A stretch of 64,000 nucleotides of DNA from Xylanimonas protaetiae (GCF_004135385.1 NZ_CP035493.1:1860001-1924000), one strand, 5' to 3'. Counted from the stretch's first letter, positions 36,967-46,237 are shown. The notes: generated from the letters alone by a model not told the origin. A program made the numbers and translations.

Positions 36967-37905
36967 GTGCCCTTCCCCCCGCTTCCCGTGCGCGACGGCC
37001 TCAACCCGACGCGGCTCGTGCTCCCGCACGACGCCGCGTCCGTGGCGCGCTGGGGCACCGCCGTCGAGTACCTGGTGGGCCGCTTCCCGGACGACTCCGA
37101 GCGGCTGCTCGAGAAGGTCGCGGCCGGGGAGGTGGTCACGGGCCGCGGCGTCCGGGTCGACGTCGACACCCCGTACGAGCCGCGCGGCTTCCTGTTCCTG
37201 TACCGCGACCCGCCCGCCGACGAGCCGCGCGTCCCCGCGCTCGACGACGTCGCGGTGCTGCACCGCGACGAGAACCTGCTGGTGGTCGACAAGCCGCACC
37301 TGGTCGCGACGATGCCGCGCGGGCGCTGGGTCACGCAGACCGTGCTCGTCCACCTGCGCCGCACGCTCGACCTGCCGGAGCTGGCGCCGGCCCACCGCCT
37401 CGACCGCCCGACGGCGGGGGTGCTGGTGCTGACCGTGCGGGCCCGCGTGCGCGGCGCCTACCAGGACCTGTTCCAGGAGCGACGGGTCCGCAAGGTGTAC
37501 GAGGCGGTAGCACCGCTGCCGCCCGACGGCCTGACGTTCCCGACGACGGTGCGCTCCCGCATCGTCAAGCACCGGGGGATCGCCGCAGCCCAGGAGGAGC
37601 TCGGGGAGCCCAACGCGGAGTCGCTGGTCGACCTGGTCGCGCGGGACGACGCGCGCGGGCTCGGCCTCTACCGCCTGGAGCCGCACACCGGCAAGACGCA
37701 CCAGCTCCGCCTGCACCTGGCCTCGCTCGGGCTGCCCATCCTTCACGACCCGTTCTGGCCCGTCCTGCTCCCGGACGCCGAGGCGGACCCGGCCCGCCCG
37801 CTCCAGCTCCTGTCGAGGTCGCTCACCTTCACCGACCCCTTCACCGGCGAGCACCGCACCTTCGCGTCCCGCCGGATGCTCGCGGAATGGCAGGTGAGAG
37901 GATGA
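36967..37905 (+). CDS. RluA-family pseudouridine synthase
   Basis: The 312-residue product has an amino-terminal part with an S4-like region and the RluA catalytic motif HRLDRPTAGVLVLTV containing the catalytic Asp, then RKVYEAVAPL and the TGKTHQLRLHLASLGLPILHDPF segment. The rRNA or tRNA target cannot be assigned. I start at GTG 36967 because GAGCAT lies 6 nt upstream; a start at 36922 would overlap the divergent gene. Its stop overlaps alr. Confidence 0.88.
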   Translation: MPFPPLPVRDGLNPTRLVLPHDAASVARWGTAVEYLVGRFPDDSERLLEKVAAGEVVTGRGVRVDVDTPYEPRGFLFLYRDPPADEPRVPALDDVAVLHRDENLLVVDKPHLVATMPRGRWVTQTVLVHLRRTLDLPELAPAHRLDRPTAGVLVLTVRARVRGAYQDLFQERRVRKVYEAVAPLPPDGLTFPTTVRSRIVKHRGIAAAQEELGEPNAESLVDLVARDDARGLGLYRLEPHTGKTHQLRLHLASLGLPILHDPFWPVLLPDAEADPARPLQLLSRSLTFTDPFTGEHRTFASRRMLAEWQVRG

Positions 37906-39245
37906 CCGGCGTGACGCCGTTCCCCAGCGACTTCCCGGCCCGCGCCGTCGTCGACCTCGAGGCCGTGCGGGACAACGTGCGCGCCCTGCGCGCGCACGCG
38001 CCGTCGGCGGCGGTCATGGCCGTGGTCAAGGCCGACGCCTACGGGCACGGCCTGGTGCCCGCCGCGTGGGCGGCGCTCGCGGGCGGGGCGACGTGGCTCG
38101 GGGTCGCGCAGGCCGCCGAGGCGCTCGCGCTGCGCGCGGCCGGGATCGGGCCCGGCGACGCCCGCGTCCTCACCTGGCTGCACGCTCCCGGCGTGGACTT
38201 CGCGGCCCTCGTCGAGAACGACGTCGACGTGTCGGTCGCGGCGCCGTGGGCGCTCGACGGTGTGGCCGCCGCCGCCCGCGCGACCGGGCGGGTGGCGCGC
38301 GTGCACCTCAAGGTCGACACGGGCCTCGGCCGCAACGGCATCATGCCCGCCGACCTGCCCGCCGCGGCCGCGCGCGCGGCCGCGCTCCAGGCCGAGGGGG
38401 CGGTCCGCGTCGTCGGCGTGTGGACGCACCTCGCGTACGCCGACGAGCCCGGGCACCCCACGATCGCCGCGCAGCGCGTGGTGCTCGACGACGCCGTCCG
38501 CACCGTCGAGGCCGCCGGGATCGAGGTCGAGGTGCGGCACGCCGCCAACTCGGCCGCCACCCTCACCGCGCCCGCGCTGCACTACGACCTCGTGCGGCCC
38601 GGGATCTCCGTGTACGGCTTCTCGCCCGTGCCGCAGGTGGCGACGGCGTCGTCGTTCGGGCTGCGGCCCGCGATGACGCTCCAGGCCCGGCTGGCCACGG
38701 TCAAGCACGTCGAGGCGGGGCAGGGCGTCTCCTACGCGCACCGGTACGTGACCCCGCAGGCCACGCAGCTCGGCGTCGTGCCGCTCGGGTACGCCGACGG
38801 CATCCCGCGGCACGCCTCGGGCGGGGACGCGGGGCTGGGCGGACCCGTCTACGTCGGCGGGCCCGCCACTGCCGGGATCGGGCGCGAGTCCGACGGCGAC
38901 GGCGGCCGCGTCGTGCGCGTCGCCGGGCGCGTGTGCATGGACCAGGTGGTGCTCGACCTCGGCTCGTACGCCACCGAGCAGGCCGGCGACGTCGTCACGC
39001 TCTTCGGGTCCACGGACGGGCTCGCGCACTCCGCGACCGTGCCGAGCGCCGAGGACTGGGCGACGGCCGCGGGCACCATCTCCTACGAGATCGTGACGCG
39101 GCTCGGCGCGCGGATCCCGCGCGTGTACGTGGGCGGGCGCGTGCTGGGGGAGCGCGGGGCGGCGGCCGTCGCCGGGCGTCCCCAGGCCGGAGGCGTCAGT
39201 CTCGCCGGGCCGCTCGCGGGGGCGGAGCGGCACCGGTGGTCGTGA
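37902..39245 (+). CDS. alr: Alanine racemase
   Basis: Alr makes D-alanine for peptidoglycan using pyridoxal phosphate. The PLP lysine is Lys43 in VVKADAYGHG; the catalytic tyrosine lies in GQGVSYAHRY, and LPLGYADGIPR-like and GRVCMDQVVLDLG segments are present. From ATG 37902 the product is 447 aa, longer than usual by a carboxy tail of about 35 residues and an internal Gly-rich insert near residue 320. GTG 37911 is an alternative start with GAGGAT 7 nt upstream. It overlaps both neighbours. Confidence 0.95.
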   Translation: MTGVTPFPSDFPARAVVDLEAVRDNVRALRAHAPSAAVMAVVKADAYGHGLVPAAWAALAGGATWLGVAQAAEALALRAAGIGPGDARVLTWLHAPGVDFAALVENDVDVSVAAPWALDGVAAAARATGRVARVHLKVDTGLGRNGIMPADLPAAAARAAALQAEGAVRVVGVWTHLAYADEPGHPTIAAQRVVLDDAVRTVEAAGIEVEVRHAANSAATLTAPALHYDLVRPGISVYGFSPVPQVATASSFGLRPAMTLQARLATVKHVEAGQGVSYAHRYVTPQATQLGVVPLGYADGIPRHASGGDAGLGGPVYVGGPATAGIGRESDGDGGRVVRVAGRVCMDQVVLDLGSYATEQAGDVVTLFGSTDGLAHSATVPSAEDWATAAGTISYEIVTRLGARIPRVYVGGRVLGERGAAAVAGRPQAGGVSLAGPLAGAERHRWS

Positions 39246-39754
39246 CGATCGACCTGCCCTCGGCCGAGGCGACGCGAGCCCTCGGCGCGGCGCTCGCGGG
39301 CGTCCTGCGCGCGGGGGACCTGCTGATCCTCACGGGCGACCTCGGCGCCGGGAAGACGACCTTCACCCAGGGGCTCGCCGGCGCCCTCGGCGTGCGCGGG
39401 CACGTCTCGTCGCCCACGTTCATCGTCGCGCGCGAGCACGCGCCCGGGGTGCGTGCCGACGGCACGCGCGGCCCGGGCCTGGTGCACGTGGACGCGTACC
39501 GCCTCGGCGGGCTCGGCGAGCTCGACGCCCTCGACCTCGATGCTTCGCTGGACGACTCCGTGACGGTCGTCGAGTGGGGCGCGGGGCTGGCCGAGGCGCT
39601 CACCGAGGACCGGCTCGAGATCGAGCTCGTCCGCCCGCGCGGCGGCGTCGTCGACATGGACGACCCGGAGGCGGGCACGCGCCGCGCGACGGTGCGGGGC
39701 GTCGGGCCGCGCTGGGAGGGCGTCGACCTGGGCGCGCTGCTCCGGTCGGCCTGA
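39242..39754 (+). CDS. tsaE: tRNA t6A ATPase TsaE
   Basis: TsaE is the ATPase that helps TsaB-TsaD complete threonylcarbamoyl transfer to A37 of tRNAs. The product from GTG 39242 is 170 aa, with Walker A TGDLGAGKTTF (about residues 31-41), SSPTFIVAREH and LVHVDAYRLGG, then VVEWGAGL. GTG 39242 overlaps the alr stop (GTGA); GTG 39236 would add two residues. tsaB follows after 65 bp. Confidence 0.94.
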   Translation: MTIDLPSAEATRALGAALAGVLRAGDLLILTGDLGAGKTTFTQGLAGALGVRGHVSSPTFIVAREHAPGVRADGTRGPGLVHVDAYRLGGLGELDALDLDASLDDSVTVVEWGAGLAEALTEDRLEIELVRPRGGVVDMDDPEAGTRRATVRGVGPRWEGVDLGALLRSA

Positions 39755-39807
39755 CGCAGCCCGCAGACCCGGGCGCCCGGCGGCGTCCCGTGGCTGACCT
39801 GGCCTCG

Positions 39808-39813
39808 TAGGCT
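39808..39813 (+). promoter_or_regulatory. Internal leaderless promoter of tsaB
   Basis: TAGGCT ends 6 nt before the tsaB GTG at 39820. It would give tsaB-rimI-sulfurtransferase a transcript separate from alr-tsaE. Confidence 0.5.
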
Positions 39814-39819
39814 GGTGTC

Positions 39820-40572
39820 GTGGCAGTTCTCTCGATCGACACGTCCGCCGCGATCACCGTCGCGCTCGTCTCCGACGACGGCGCGCGCCTGGCCTCCCGC
39901 GCCGTCGACGAGCGGCGCCGGCACGCCGAGCAGCTCGCCCCGATGATCGCGGAGGTGCTCGACGAGGCGGGTCTCACGCGCGCCGACCTCACCGCGGTCG
40001 TCGCCGGCACCGGCCCCGCCCCGTTCACCGGGCTGCGCGTCGGGCTGGTCACCGCGCGCACGCTGGCGCTCGCGCTGGGCGTCCCCGCGCTGGGCGTCCC
40101 CTCGCTCGACGCCGTCGCCGTCCAGGCCGTCGCCGACCTGGGCCTGGCCCCCGACGACGAGGTGCTCGTCGCCACCGACGCCCGGCGCCGTGAGGTGTAC
40201 TGGGCGCGCTACCGCGTCGTCGCGCACGAGGGCCCGCACGGCGTCCCGGTCGTCGAGACCGTCGCGGGTCCCGACGTCGGCAAGGCCGCCGACGTCGCGG
40301 CCGCGCACGGCGGGGCACCCGCGGCGGGACGCCTCGCCGTCGTCGGCGAGGGCGCCGCGCTCTACCCGGACGCGCTGGCCGCGGACGTCCTGGGCGCCGA
40401 CGTCGTCGCGGACGAGGACGCGCCCACGCTCCCGGACGCCACGGTGCTCGCGCGCGTCGCGCTCCAGCGTCGCGCAGCGGGCGTGGGGCTGCCGACCGAG
40501 CCGCTCTACCTGCGACGCCCTGACGTCCAGGAGCCCGTGCGGGCCGTCCCCGCGGCGGGAGGTGCGCGATGA
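39820..40572 (+). CDS. tsaB: tRNA t6A biosynthesis protein TsaB
   Basis: TsaB is the inactive ASKHA partner that stabilises TsaD. The 250-residue product has MAVLSIDTSAAITVAL, RRRHAEQLAPMI, VVAGTGPAPFTGLRVGL and DARRREVYWARY. It lacks the metal-binding histidines of TsaD, as expected. The start GTG 39820 has TAGGCT 6 nt upstream. It overlaps rimI by 4 nt. Confidence 0.95.
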   Translation: MAVLSIDTSAAITVALVSDDGARLASRAVDERRRHAEQLAPMIAEVLDEAGLTRADLTAVVAGTGPAPFTGLRVGLVTARTLALALGVPALGVPSLDAVAVQAVADLGLAPDDEVLVATDARRREVYWARYRVVAHEGPHGVPVVETVAGPDVGKAADVAAAHGGAPAAGRLAVVGEGAALYPDALAADVLGADVVADEDAPTLPDATVLARVALQRRAAGVGLPTEPLYLRRPDVQEPVRAVPAAGGAR

Positions 40573-41135
40573 CCGCGGCACCGGTCCGGCTGCGCCCCCT
40601 GCGACGCGACGACTTCGACCGCGTGCTCGAGCTCGAGCGCGAGCTCTTCGGCCCCGGCGCGTGGACCTACGGCATGCTCGCCGAGGAGCTCGCGGCCTGG
40701 GGCCGCTGGTACGTCGTGGCCGAGGAGGTCGAGTCGGAGGCCGTCGGGCGGGCCGCCGCGGGCCGCGGCCGCGAAGCCGTCCTCGACCGCCGCGGGCTGC
40801 ACCGCGTGGTCGGGTACGCCGGGCTCTGGTTCGACGGCGACGTCACCCAGGTCATGACGGTGGGCGTCGACCCGCTCACCCAGCGGCGCGGCGTCGGGCG
40901 CGCGCTCATGGACGCGCTCGTCCGCCGCTCGCGCGAGCTCGGCGCGAGCGCCGTCTTCCTCGAGGTGCGCGTCGACAACGAGCCCGCGCTCGCGCTCTAC
41001 GCCGACCTCGGCTTCGAGCGGCTCGGCGTCCGCAAGCGCTACTACCAGCCCGAGAACAAGGACGCGTACACGATGCGGCTCCTCCTGGACGAGCCCGGGA
41101 GCGCGGCAACCCCCGCGGAGAGGGACGCCTCATGA
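40569..41135 (+). CDS. rimI: Ribosomal-protein-alanine N-acetyltransferase, RimI-like
   Basis: The product (188 aa) is a GNAT acetyltransferase with the acetyl-CoA motif QRRGVGRALMDAL and the carboxy segment NEPALALYADLGFERLGVRKRYYQP. The tsaB-rimI-tsaD neighbourhood supports RimI, which acetylates the amino-terminal Ala of S18. An insert of about 25 residues (residues 50-75) after the first beta-hairpin is longer than in E. coli. ATG 40569 overlaps tsaB, and its stop overlaps the next gene. Confidence 0.9.
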   Translation: MTAAPVRLRPLRRDDFDRVLELERELFGPGAWTYGMLAEELAAWGRWYVVAEEVESEAVGRAAAGRGREAVLDRRGLHRVVGYAGLWFDGDVTQVMTVGVDPLTQRRGVGRALMDALVRRSRELGASAVFLEVRVDNEPALALYADLGFERLGVRKRYYQPENKDAYTMRLLLDEPGSAATPAERDAS

Positions 41136-42025
41136 CCACCGACCCCCGCGCCGCCGTCCTCGTCACGGTCGACGAGCTCGCCGCCGACCTCCGGCTGGGT
41201 GGCGCCGACCCCGCGCCCGGCGCCCCGGTGCTCCTCGACGTGCGGTGGGCGCTCGCGGCCGCCGGGCAGACGTTCGACGGCCTCGCGCACTACCGGGCCG
41301 GGCACCTGCCGGGCGCGGTGTTCGCCGACCTGGAGACCGAGCTCGCCGCCGCGCCGTCGCCCGCCCAGGGCCGGCACCCGCTGCCCAGCACCGCACAGCT
41401 CCAGGCGGCCGCCCGCCGCTGGGGCGTCCGCCACGACTCCCGCGTCGTCGTCTACGACGCCACCGGGGGCATGGCGGCGGCGCGCGCCTGGTGGCTGTTG
41501 CGCTACTTCGGCCTGCGCGACGTGCGGATCCTCGACGGCGGCCTGCCCGCCTGGCAGCGCGCCGGCCACCCGCTCGAGGCCGACGACGTCGAGGCGTCGC
41601 CCGGCGACGTCGTCCTCACGCCGGGCCACCTGCGCACGCTCGACGCGTCGGACGCCGCGGCGCTCGCGGCGTCGGACGACGGCGTGCTGCTCGACGCCCG
41701 CGCCGGCGAGCGCTACCGCGGCGAGACGGAGCCGGTCGACCCGCGCGCGGGGCACATCCCCGGCGCCGCCTCGGCTCCGACGACGGAGAACCTCGCGGCG
41801 GACGGGACGTTCCTGCCCACGGACGCGCTGCGCGAGCGGTTCGCCGCCCTCGGCGCGACGGCGGGCACGCACGTCGGCGTCTACTGCGGCAGCGGCGTCA
41901 CGGCCGCGCACGAGGCCGCCGCCCTGGCCGCGGCAGGCGTCCAGGCGAGCCTCTACGCGGGTTCCTGGAGCCAGTGGTCGAACGACCCGTCGCGCCCGGT
42001 CGCGACGGGCGCGGCGCGCGGCTGA
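41132..42025 (+). CDS. Sulfurtransferase with two rhodanese domains
   Basis: The 297-residue product has two rhodanese-like domains. The second carries the active-site Cys252 in YCGSGVTAAH, the loop that receives sulfur from thiosulfate or 3-mercaptopyruvate. Other marks are LLDVRWAL, HLPGAVFADLE, YDATGGMAAARAWWLLRYFG and GHIPGAASAP. ATG 41132 overlaps rimI by 4 nt. It interrupts the common rimI-tsaD adjacency. A long hairpin follows directly. Confidence 0.92.
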   Translation: MTTDPRAAVLVTVDELAADLRLGGADPAPGAPVLLDVRWALAAAGQTFDGLAHYRAGHLPGAVFADLETELAAAPSPAQGRHPLPSTAQLQAAARRWGVRHDSRVVVYDATGGMAAARAWWLLRYFGLRDVRILDGGLPAWQRAGHPLEADDVEASPGDVVLTPGHLRTLDASDAAALAASDDGVLLDARAGERYRGETEPVDPRAGHIPGAASAPTTENLAADGTFLPTDALRERFAALGATAGTHVGVYCGSGVTAAHEAAALAAAGVQASLYAGSWSQWSNDPSRPVATGAARG

Positions 42026-42083
42026 CCGGACACGCGGACGGCCGCCCTCCCCGTGCGGGAGGGCGGCCGTCCGGCGTGTCCGG
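42026..42083. terminator. Long hairpin between the sulfurtransferase and nitroreductase genes
   Basis: The arms 42026-42051 and 42057-42083 form a 26-bp stem with a single-base bulge (42073) and 5-nt loop, directly after the stop codon. The convergent gene ends 10 bp farther on. Confidence 0.85.
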
Positions 42084-42093
42084 TCCGGAGACC

Positions 42094-42714
42094 TCAGTGG
42101 GTGGACGAGACCTCGTCGAGGTCGAAGCGGGGCAGGCGCGGGTACACGGTGCCCTCGCCCTCGGCGTGACCGACGTTGACCACGAGGAACGCCTTGTTGC
42201 CCGTGCCGGCGAAGAACGCCTCGTTGACGCCGTCGTAGTCGGCGGCGTGCATCGGGCCGGCGGCGAGGCCGGCGGCGCGCAGGCCCATGATCAGGTAGCC
42301 GGTCTGGAGGTGGGCGTTCATGCTGCCCATGCCGTGGCGCATCTCGTCCATCGGGGCGAAGGACTCGCCGACACCCGGGGCGTGCGGGAACAGCGTGTCC
42401 ATGTGCTCGTGGAAGTTGTGGTCGTAGGCGAGCACGAGGGTCGCGGGGGCGTCCTCGACCTTGGCCTTGTTGCCGTCGGGCATGAGCTCCACGAGGCGGG
42501 CCTTGGCCTCCGGCGTGCGGACCACGGCGAAACGCAGGGGGAGCGAGTTCATCGCGGTCGGGCCGAACTTGGCGAGGTCCCAGGCGGCCGCGAGCTCGTC
42601 GTCGGTGACCGGGGCGTCGGTCCACTGGTTGGTGGTGCGAGCGGCGCGGAAGAGGAGGTCCGCGGCGGTCTCGTCGATGGCGAGGTCGGCGGTGGTGCTC
42701 AGGGTGACGGTCAT
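42094..42714 (-). CDS. Nitroreductase-family protein, RutE/HadB-like
   Basis: The 206-residue product belongs to the FMN-dependent nitroreductases. It contains [36 protein letters not shown], then [27 protein letters not shown], which resembles malonic-semialdehyde reductase RutE-type proteins. No rut genes are adjacent, so a general quinone/nitro/aldehyde reductase role is equally possible. I start at ATG 42714; the track-length start at 42774 would include the promoter region. A CRP-like site lies upstream. Confidence 0.85.
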   Translation of the reverse strand: MTVTLSTTADLAIDETAADLLFRAARTTNQWTDAPVTDDELAAAWDLAKFGPTAMNSLPLRFAVVRTPEAKARLVELMPDGNKAKVEDAPATLVLAYDHNFHEHMDTLFPHAPGVGESFAPMDEMRHGMGSMNAHLQTGYLIMGLRAAGLAAGPMHAADYDGVNEAFFAGTGNKAFLVVNVGHAEGEGTVYPRLPRFDLDEVSSTH

Positions 42715-42759
42715 GGCAGTCAGAACGCGCCACCCCCGGGAAGTCATCCAACATTCAAC

Positions 42760-42775
42760 CGTGACGTCTTTCACA
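42760..42775. promoter_or_regulatory. CRP-family-like binding site
   Basis: GTGA-N6-TCAC occurs at 42761-42774, flanked by A on the right, a close match to the CRP/FNR-family consensus TGTGA-N6-TCACA. It lies in the divergent region between the nitroreductase (46 bp upstream of its start) and tsaD. Confidence 0.4.
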
Positions 42776-42838
42776 AGTGGGCGTCACCTCGTGGGGTCGC
42801 GCCCGCGACGTGCGACGACGGGATGGGAGGATGGGCCC

Positions 42839-43888
42839 ATGGCTTCCGGCGACCCTCTCGTTCTCGGGATCGAGACCTCCTGCGACGAGACGGGCGTCGC
42901 CCTCGTGCGCGGCGACGACCTGCTGGTCGACGCCACCGCGAGCTCCATGGACGAGCACGCCCGCTTCGGCGGCATCATCCCGGAGGTCGCCAGCCGAGCC
43001 CACCTCGAGGCGATGATCCCCACGATCCAGCAGGCGATCGGCGAGGCCGGCGTCGACCTGTCCGAGGTCGACGCCATCGCCGTCACGGCCGGGCCCGGCC
43101 TGGTGGGCCCGCTCACCATCGGGGCGTCGGCCGCCAAGGCCCTCGCCGTCGGCCTCGGCAAGCCGCTCTACGGCGTCAACCACGTCGTCGGCCACGCGTG
43201 CGTGGACCAGCTCGTCCACGGGGCGTTCCCCGAGCGGGTCATGGCCCTGGTGGTCTCGGGCGGTCACAGCTCGCTCCTGCTGGTCGACGACGTCGCCACG
43301 TCCGTCACCGAGCTCGGGTCGACGCTCGACGACGCCGCCGGCGAGGCCTTCGACAAGGTCGGCCGCCTGCTCGGCCTGCCCTACCCCGGGGGACCGCACG
43401 TCGACCGCCTCGCACGTGAGGGCGACCCGACGGCGATCCGCTTCCCGCGCGGCCTCACCGCCGCGAAGGACCAGGCCAGGCACGCGTACGACTTCTCGTT
43501 CTCCGGCCTCAAGACGGCCGTGGCCCGCTGGGTCGAGAACGAGCAGGACGCGGGCCGCCCCGTCCCGGTCGCCGACGTCGCGGCGTCGTTCGCCGAGGCC
43601 GTCGTCGACGTCCTCACGGCCAAGACCATCGCCGCGTGCCGCCGGCACGACGTCGACACGCTCGTCATCGGCGGCGGGTTCTCGGCCAACAGCCAGCTCC
43701 GTGAGATGGCGGCCGCCCGGTGCGCGGCGGAGGGGATCGACCTGCGCATCCCGCCGATCCGCTACTGCACCGACAACGGGGCGATGATCGCGGCCCTCGG
43801 CTCGGCCGTCGTGCGCGCGGGTGTGGCGCCGAGCACGCTCGGCATCGGCGTCGACTCGTCGATGCCGCTCACCACCGTGTCCGTCTGA
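42839..43888 (+). CDS. tsaD: tRNA N6-adenosine threonylcarbamoyltransferase TsaD
   Basis: TsaD transfers the threonylcarbamoyl group to A37 of ANN-decoding tRNAs. The 349-residue product has [13 protein letters not shown], the metal ligands His115 and His119 in [22 protein letters not shown] and [10 protein letters not shown] near the end. I start at ATG 42839, where GAGGAT (42827-42832) lies 6 nt upstream; the longer open frame reaches into the divergent gene. TsaB and TsaE are encoded 2-4 kb upstream. Confidence 0.97.
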   Translation: MASGDPLVLGIETSCDETGVALVRGDDLLVDATASSMDEHARFGGIIPEVASRAHLEAMIPTIQQAIGEAGVDLSEVDAIAVTAGPGLVGPLTIGASAAKALAVGLGKPLYGVNHVVGHACVDQLVHGAFPERVMALVVSGGHSSLLLVDDVATSVTELGSTLDDAAGEAFDKVGRLLGLPYPGGPHVDRLAREGDPTAIRFPRGLTAAKDQARHAYDFSFSGLKTAVARWVENEQDAGRPVPVADVAASFAEAVVDVLTAKTIAACRRHDVDTLVIGGGFSANSQLREMAAARCAAEGIDLRIPPIRYCTDNGAMIAALGSAVVRAGVAPSTLGIGVDSSMPLTTVSV

Positions 43889-44487
43889 GCCACCGGCGGC
43901 GGGGCCGCCGTCCCTCCCGCGCCAGCACCGTCGCCAGCACCGCCGCGGCCCCGGCCGCCGCCACGCCCCAGCCGCGCGCCGACGCCGCCCACCCCCGTCC
44001 GGGCCGAACGGGAACACCGGCACCGACCCGTCGAACGGGCGGACCAGCGCCCAGGCCGAGACCAGCGGCACCACGGCGACCGCCCACCGTCCGCCCGGCG
44101 TCGCCTCGTCGCGGGTCCGCCGCCACGTCGTCCAGGCGGCCGCGGCGACCGCGGCCGCCGCGCCCTGGAGCAGCACGTGCCCCGGGTGCCCGAACAGCCC
44201 GTGGCGGGCCCACCACACCCCGCGGCCCACGCGCCGAGCAGCGCCGCGACCCCGGCCGAGCGCGCGGCCGTGCGCCACGCGAGGCCGCGCGGCGTCACGT
44301 CCACGACGGCCGCGGCGGGCTCGTCGAGGCACCAGCCGACCGCGGCCGCCAGCAGCCCGACGGCGACCCCTTCGAGCGGCCACAGCGTCCAGGGCCGCCA
44401 CCGCACCAGCGCGAGCAGGCCGACCACGAGCACCGCGGCGACGGCCACGAGCACCCACGGCACGGCCCGCGTCGCGTGGCGCAGCAT
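43869..44487 (-). pseudogene. Integral membrane protein, last gene of the ABC operon, with two frameshifts
   Basis: Starting from ATG 44487, which overlaps the permease stop (TGATG), the frame encodes several hydrophobic segments (VLVAVAAVLVVGLLALV; LEGVAVGLLAAAVGWCL). The hydrophobic reading continues in a second frame after the CCCC run at 44218-44221 and a third after the CCCCC run at 43992-43996, ending at the TGA at 43869. Adding one base at each run gives one continuous protein of about 206 aa. No family is recognised; context suggests an accessory part of the ABC exporter. It overlaps the 3' end of tsaD by 20 bp. Confidence 0.7.
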
Positions 44488-45368
44488 CAGAACGACGGCC
44501 CGGGCAGCGGGTTGCGCACCGCGTCGGGCAGCCCGAGCGTCATGGTCGCCACGAGCGCGACCACCGCGAGGGCAAGCGTCCCGACGAGCAGCGGCCGCAG
44601 CCGCGACCGGTCGCTCTCGGCGTCGTGCCACATCGCGACGAGCACACAGAGCGCGCACAGCGCGAGCTGGTAGACGACCCACGCGGCCGGCGAGCCCGGC
44701 AGGGCGACCCACGAGGACGCGCCGGAGCCCGCGTCGCCCCAGCTCAGCGGCCCGTACCAGTACACCCAGGGCCACACCACGTGCCAGCGCCAGGTCGCCT
44801 CGAAGTTGCCCTGGAGCAGGATGGTGACCAGGACGACGGCGACGGCAGTGATCGCCGTGACCCCCCGCTGCGGGAGCCACCGCGTGACGACGAGCCCGAG
44901 CAGCGGGCCACCGACCGCCGGCACCACGCCGAGCGCGGCCATGACCACCACGACGTGCGCGGTGCTGACCGGCCCGAACGGGACCGCGGCCGCGCTGGGC
45001 GGCTGCACGGCGAGGAGGACCAGCGCGGCGGCGAACCAGAGCAGCGCGGTCGCGAGCGGCACGACGACGGCGGCCGCGAGCGCGAGCGTGCGCGTGCGCT
45101 CGGGGACGGCGACGGCCCCGGCGGCCGCGGCGGCGCGGTCGGAGCGCCGCACCAGCCCGGCCATGACGAGGAGCCCGACGACGCCGATCAGCGCCGCGGG
45201 GACGATCATCGTCATCGTCGAGGACGTCCCGTCGTCGACGAGGAAGGACTGGACGGTGGACGCGAGCGCCACCGCGACGCCCGTGAGGAACAGCCACGAG
45301 GTGGCGTAGTGGCGGATCTCCCGGCGGGCCAGGGTGGCGAGGACCGGCGGGGTGAGGGTGGTGCTCAT
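44487..45368 (-). CDS. ABC transporter permease
   Basis: The 293-residue product has about six to seven hydrophobic spans (for example TMIVPAALIGVVGLLVMAGL and ALAAAVVVPLATALLWFAAA) typical of ABC-2-type exporter permeases. It overlaps the ATPase gene upstream by 4 nt and the next membrane protein by one base. The operon begins with an ECF sigma factor, so expression is probably induced by an envelope signal. The substrate is unknown. Confidence 0.8.
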   Translation of the reverse strand: MSTTLTPPVLATLARREIRHYATSWLFLTGVAVALASTVQSFLVDDGTSSTMTMIVPAALIGVVGLLVMAGLVRRSDRAAAAAGAVAVPERTRTLALAAAVVVPLATALLWFAAALVLLAVQPPSAAAVPFGPVSTAHVVVVMAALGVVPAVGGPLLGLVVTRWLPQRGVTAITAVAVVLVTILLQGNFEATWRWHVVWPWVYWYGPLSWGDAGSGASSWVALPGSPAAWVVYQLALCALCVLVAMWHDAESDRSRLRPLLVGTLALAVVALVATMTLGLPDAVRNPLPGPSF

Positions 45369-46237
45369 GCGTGGGCTCCTTCGCTCGTGCCACGGCGTGC
45401 GGACGCGGCGCGCAGCAGCAGGTAGGCGTCCTCCACCGTCGGGTCGACGGCCGTCGAGGTCTGGGTGTCGGGCGTGCCGCCGACGGAGTGGACGAGACCG
45501 GTGCCGGTCTTCCAGGTGCCGACGGCGCCCTCGCTGGGTGCCGGTCCCTGGTGGACGTGGCCGGCGGCGACGGCGAGCAGCTCGGCGACGCTGCCGTCGA
45601 ACCGCACGCGTCCGGCCTCGAGCACGATCACACGGTCGCACAGGGCCGAGACGTCCTCGGTCTGGTGCGTCGAGATGAGGACGGTGCAGCGCAGCGAGGA
45701 GAGGATGCCGCGGAGCGAGGCCCGCTGCTCCGGGTCGAGGCCGGTGGTCGGCTCGTCGAGCACGAGCAGGTCCGGGTCGCCGAGGAGCGCCTGCGCGATC
45801 GCGAGCCTGCGCCGCTGACCGCCGGACAGCGCGCGGATCCGCACGGTGGAGCGGTCGCCCAGCTCGACCAGGTCGAGCACGCGGCGCACCTCCCGGTGCC
45901 GGGCCTCGGTGTCGCGCCACTCCTTGAGCACGGCGACGTAGTCGACGAACCCGGCCGCCGTCATGCCGCGCGGGAACACGACCTCCTGCGGCAGGTAGCC
46001 GATGCGGCGCCGGGCCGCGGTGCGCTCCGCGTGCGTGCCGGTGACCTCGTGGCCGGCGACGGTCACGGTGCCGGTCGACGGCGGCAGCGCGCTCGAGAGC
46101 AGCCGCAGCATCGTCGTCTTGCCGGCACCGTTCGGGCCGAGCAGGCCGATCACGCCGGTGCCGAGGGTCAGCGTCGTCGGGTGGAGGGCCACGGTGCGTC
46201 CGTAGCTCTTCGAGACGTCGCGCAGGGTGGCGGTCAT
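45365..46237 (-). CDS. ABC transporter ATP-binding protein
   Basis: The 290-residue product has Walker A GPNGAGKTT, the Q-loop in GYLPQEVVFPRG, the signature LSGGQRRRLAIAQALLGDP and Walker B LLVLDEPTTGLDP, followed by the switch histidine in STHQTEDV. It resembles ATPases of ABC-2 exporters for antibiotics or lipids. ATG 46237 overlaps the anti-sigma stop by 4 nt. The carboxy end (about 60 residues) is an extra domain with a PTVEDAYLLL motif. Confidence 0.92.
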   Translation of the reverse strand: MTATLRDVSKSYGRTVALHPTTLTLGTGVIGLLGPNGAGKTTMLRLLSSALPPSTGTVTVAGHEVTGTHAERTAARRRIGYLPQEVVFPRGMTAAGFVDYVAVLKEWRDTEARHREVRRVLDLVELGDRSTVRIRALSGGQRRRLAIAQALLGDPDLLVLDEPTTGLDPEQRASLRGILSSLRCTVLISTHQTEDVSALCDRVIVLEAGRVRFDGSVAELLAVAAGHVHQGPAPSEGAVGTWKTGTGLVHSVGGTPDTQTSTAVDPTVEDAYLLLRAASARRGTSEGAHA

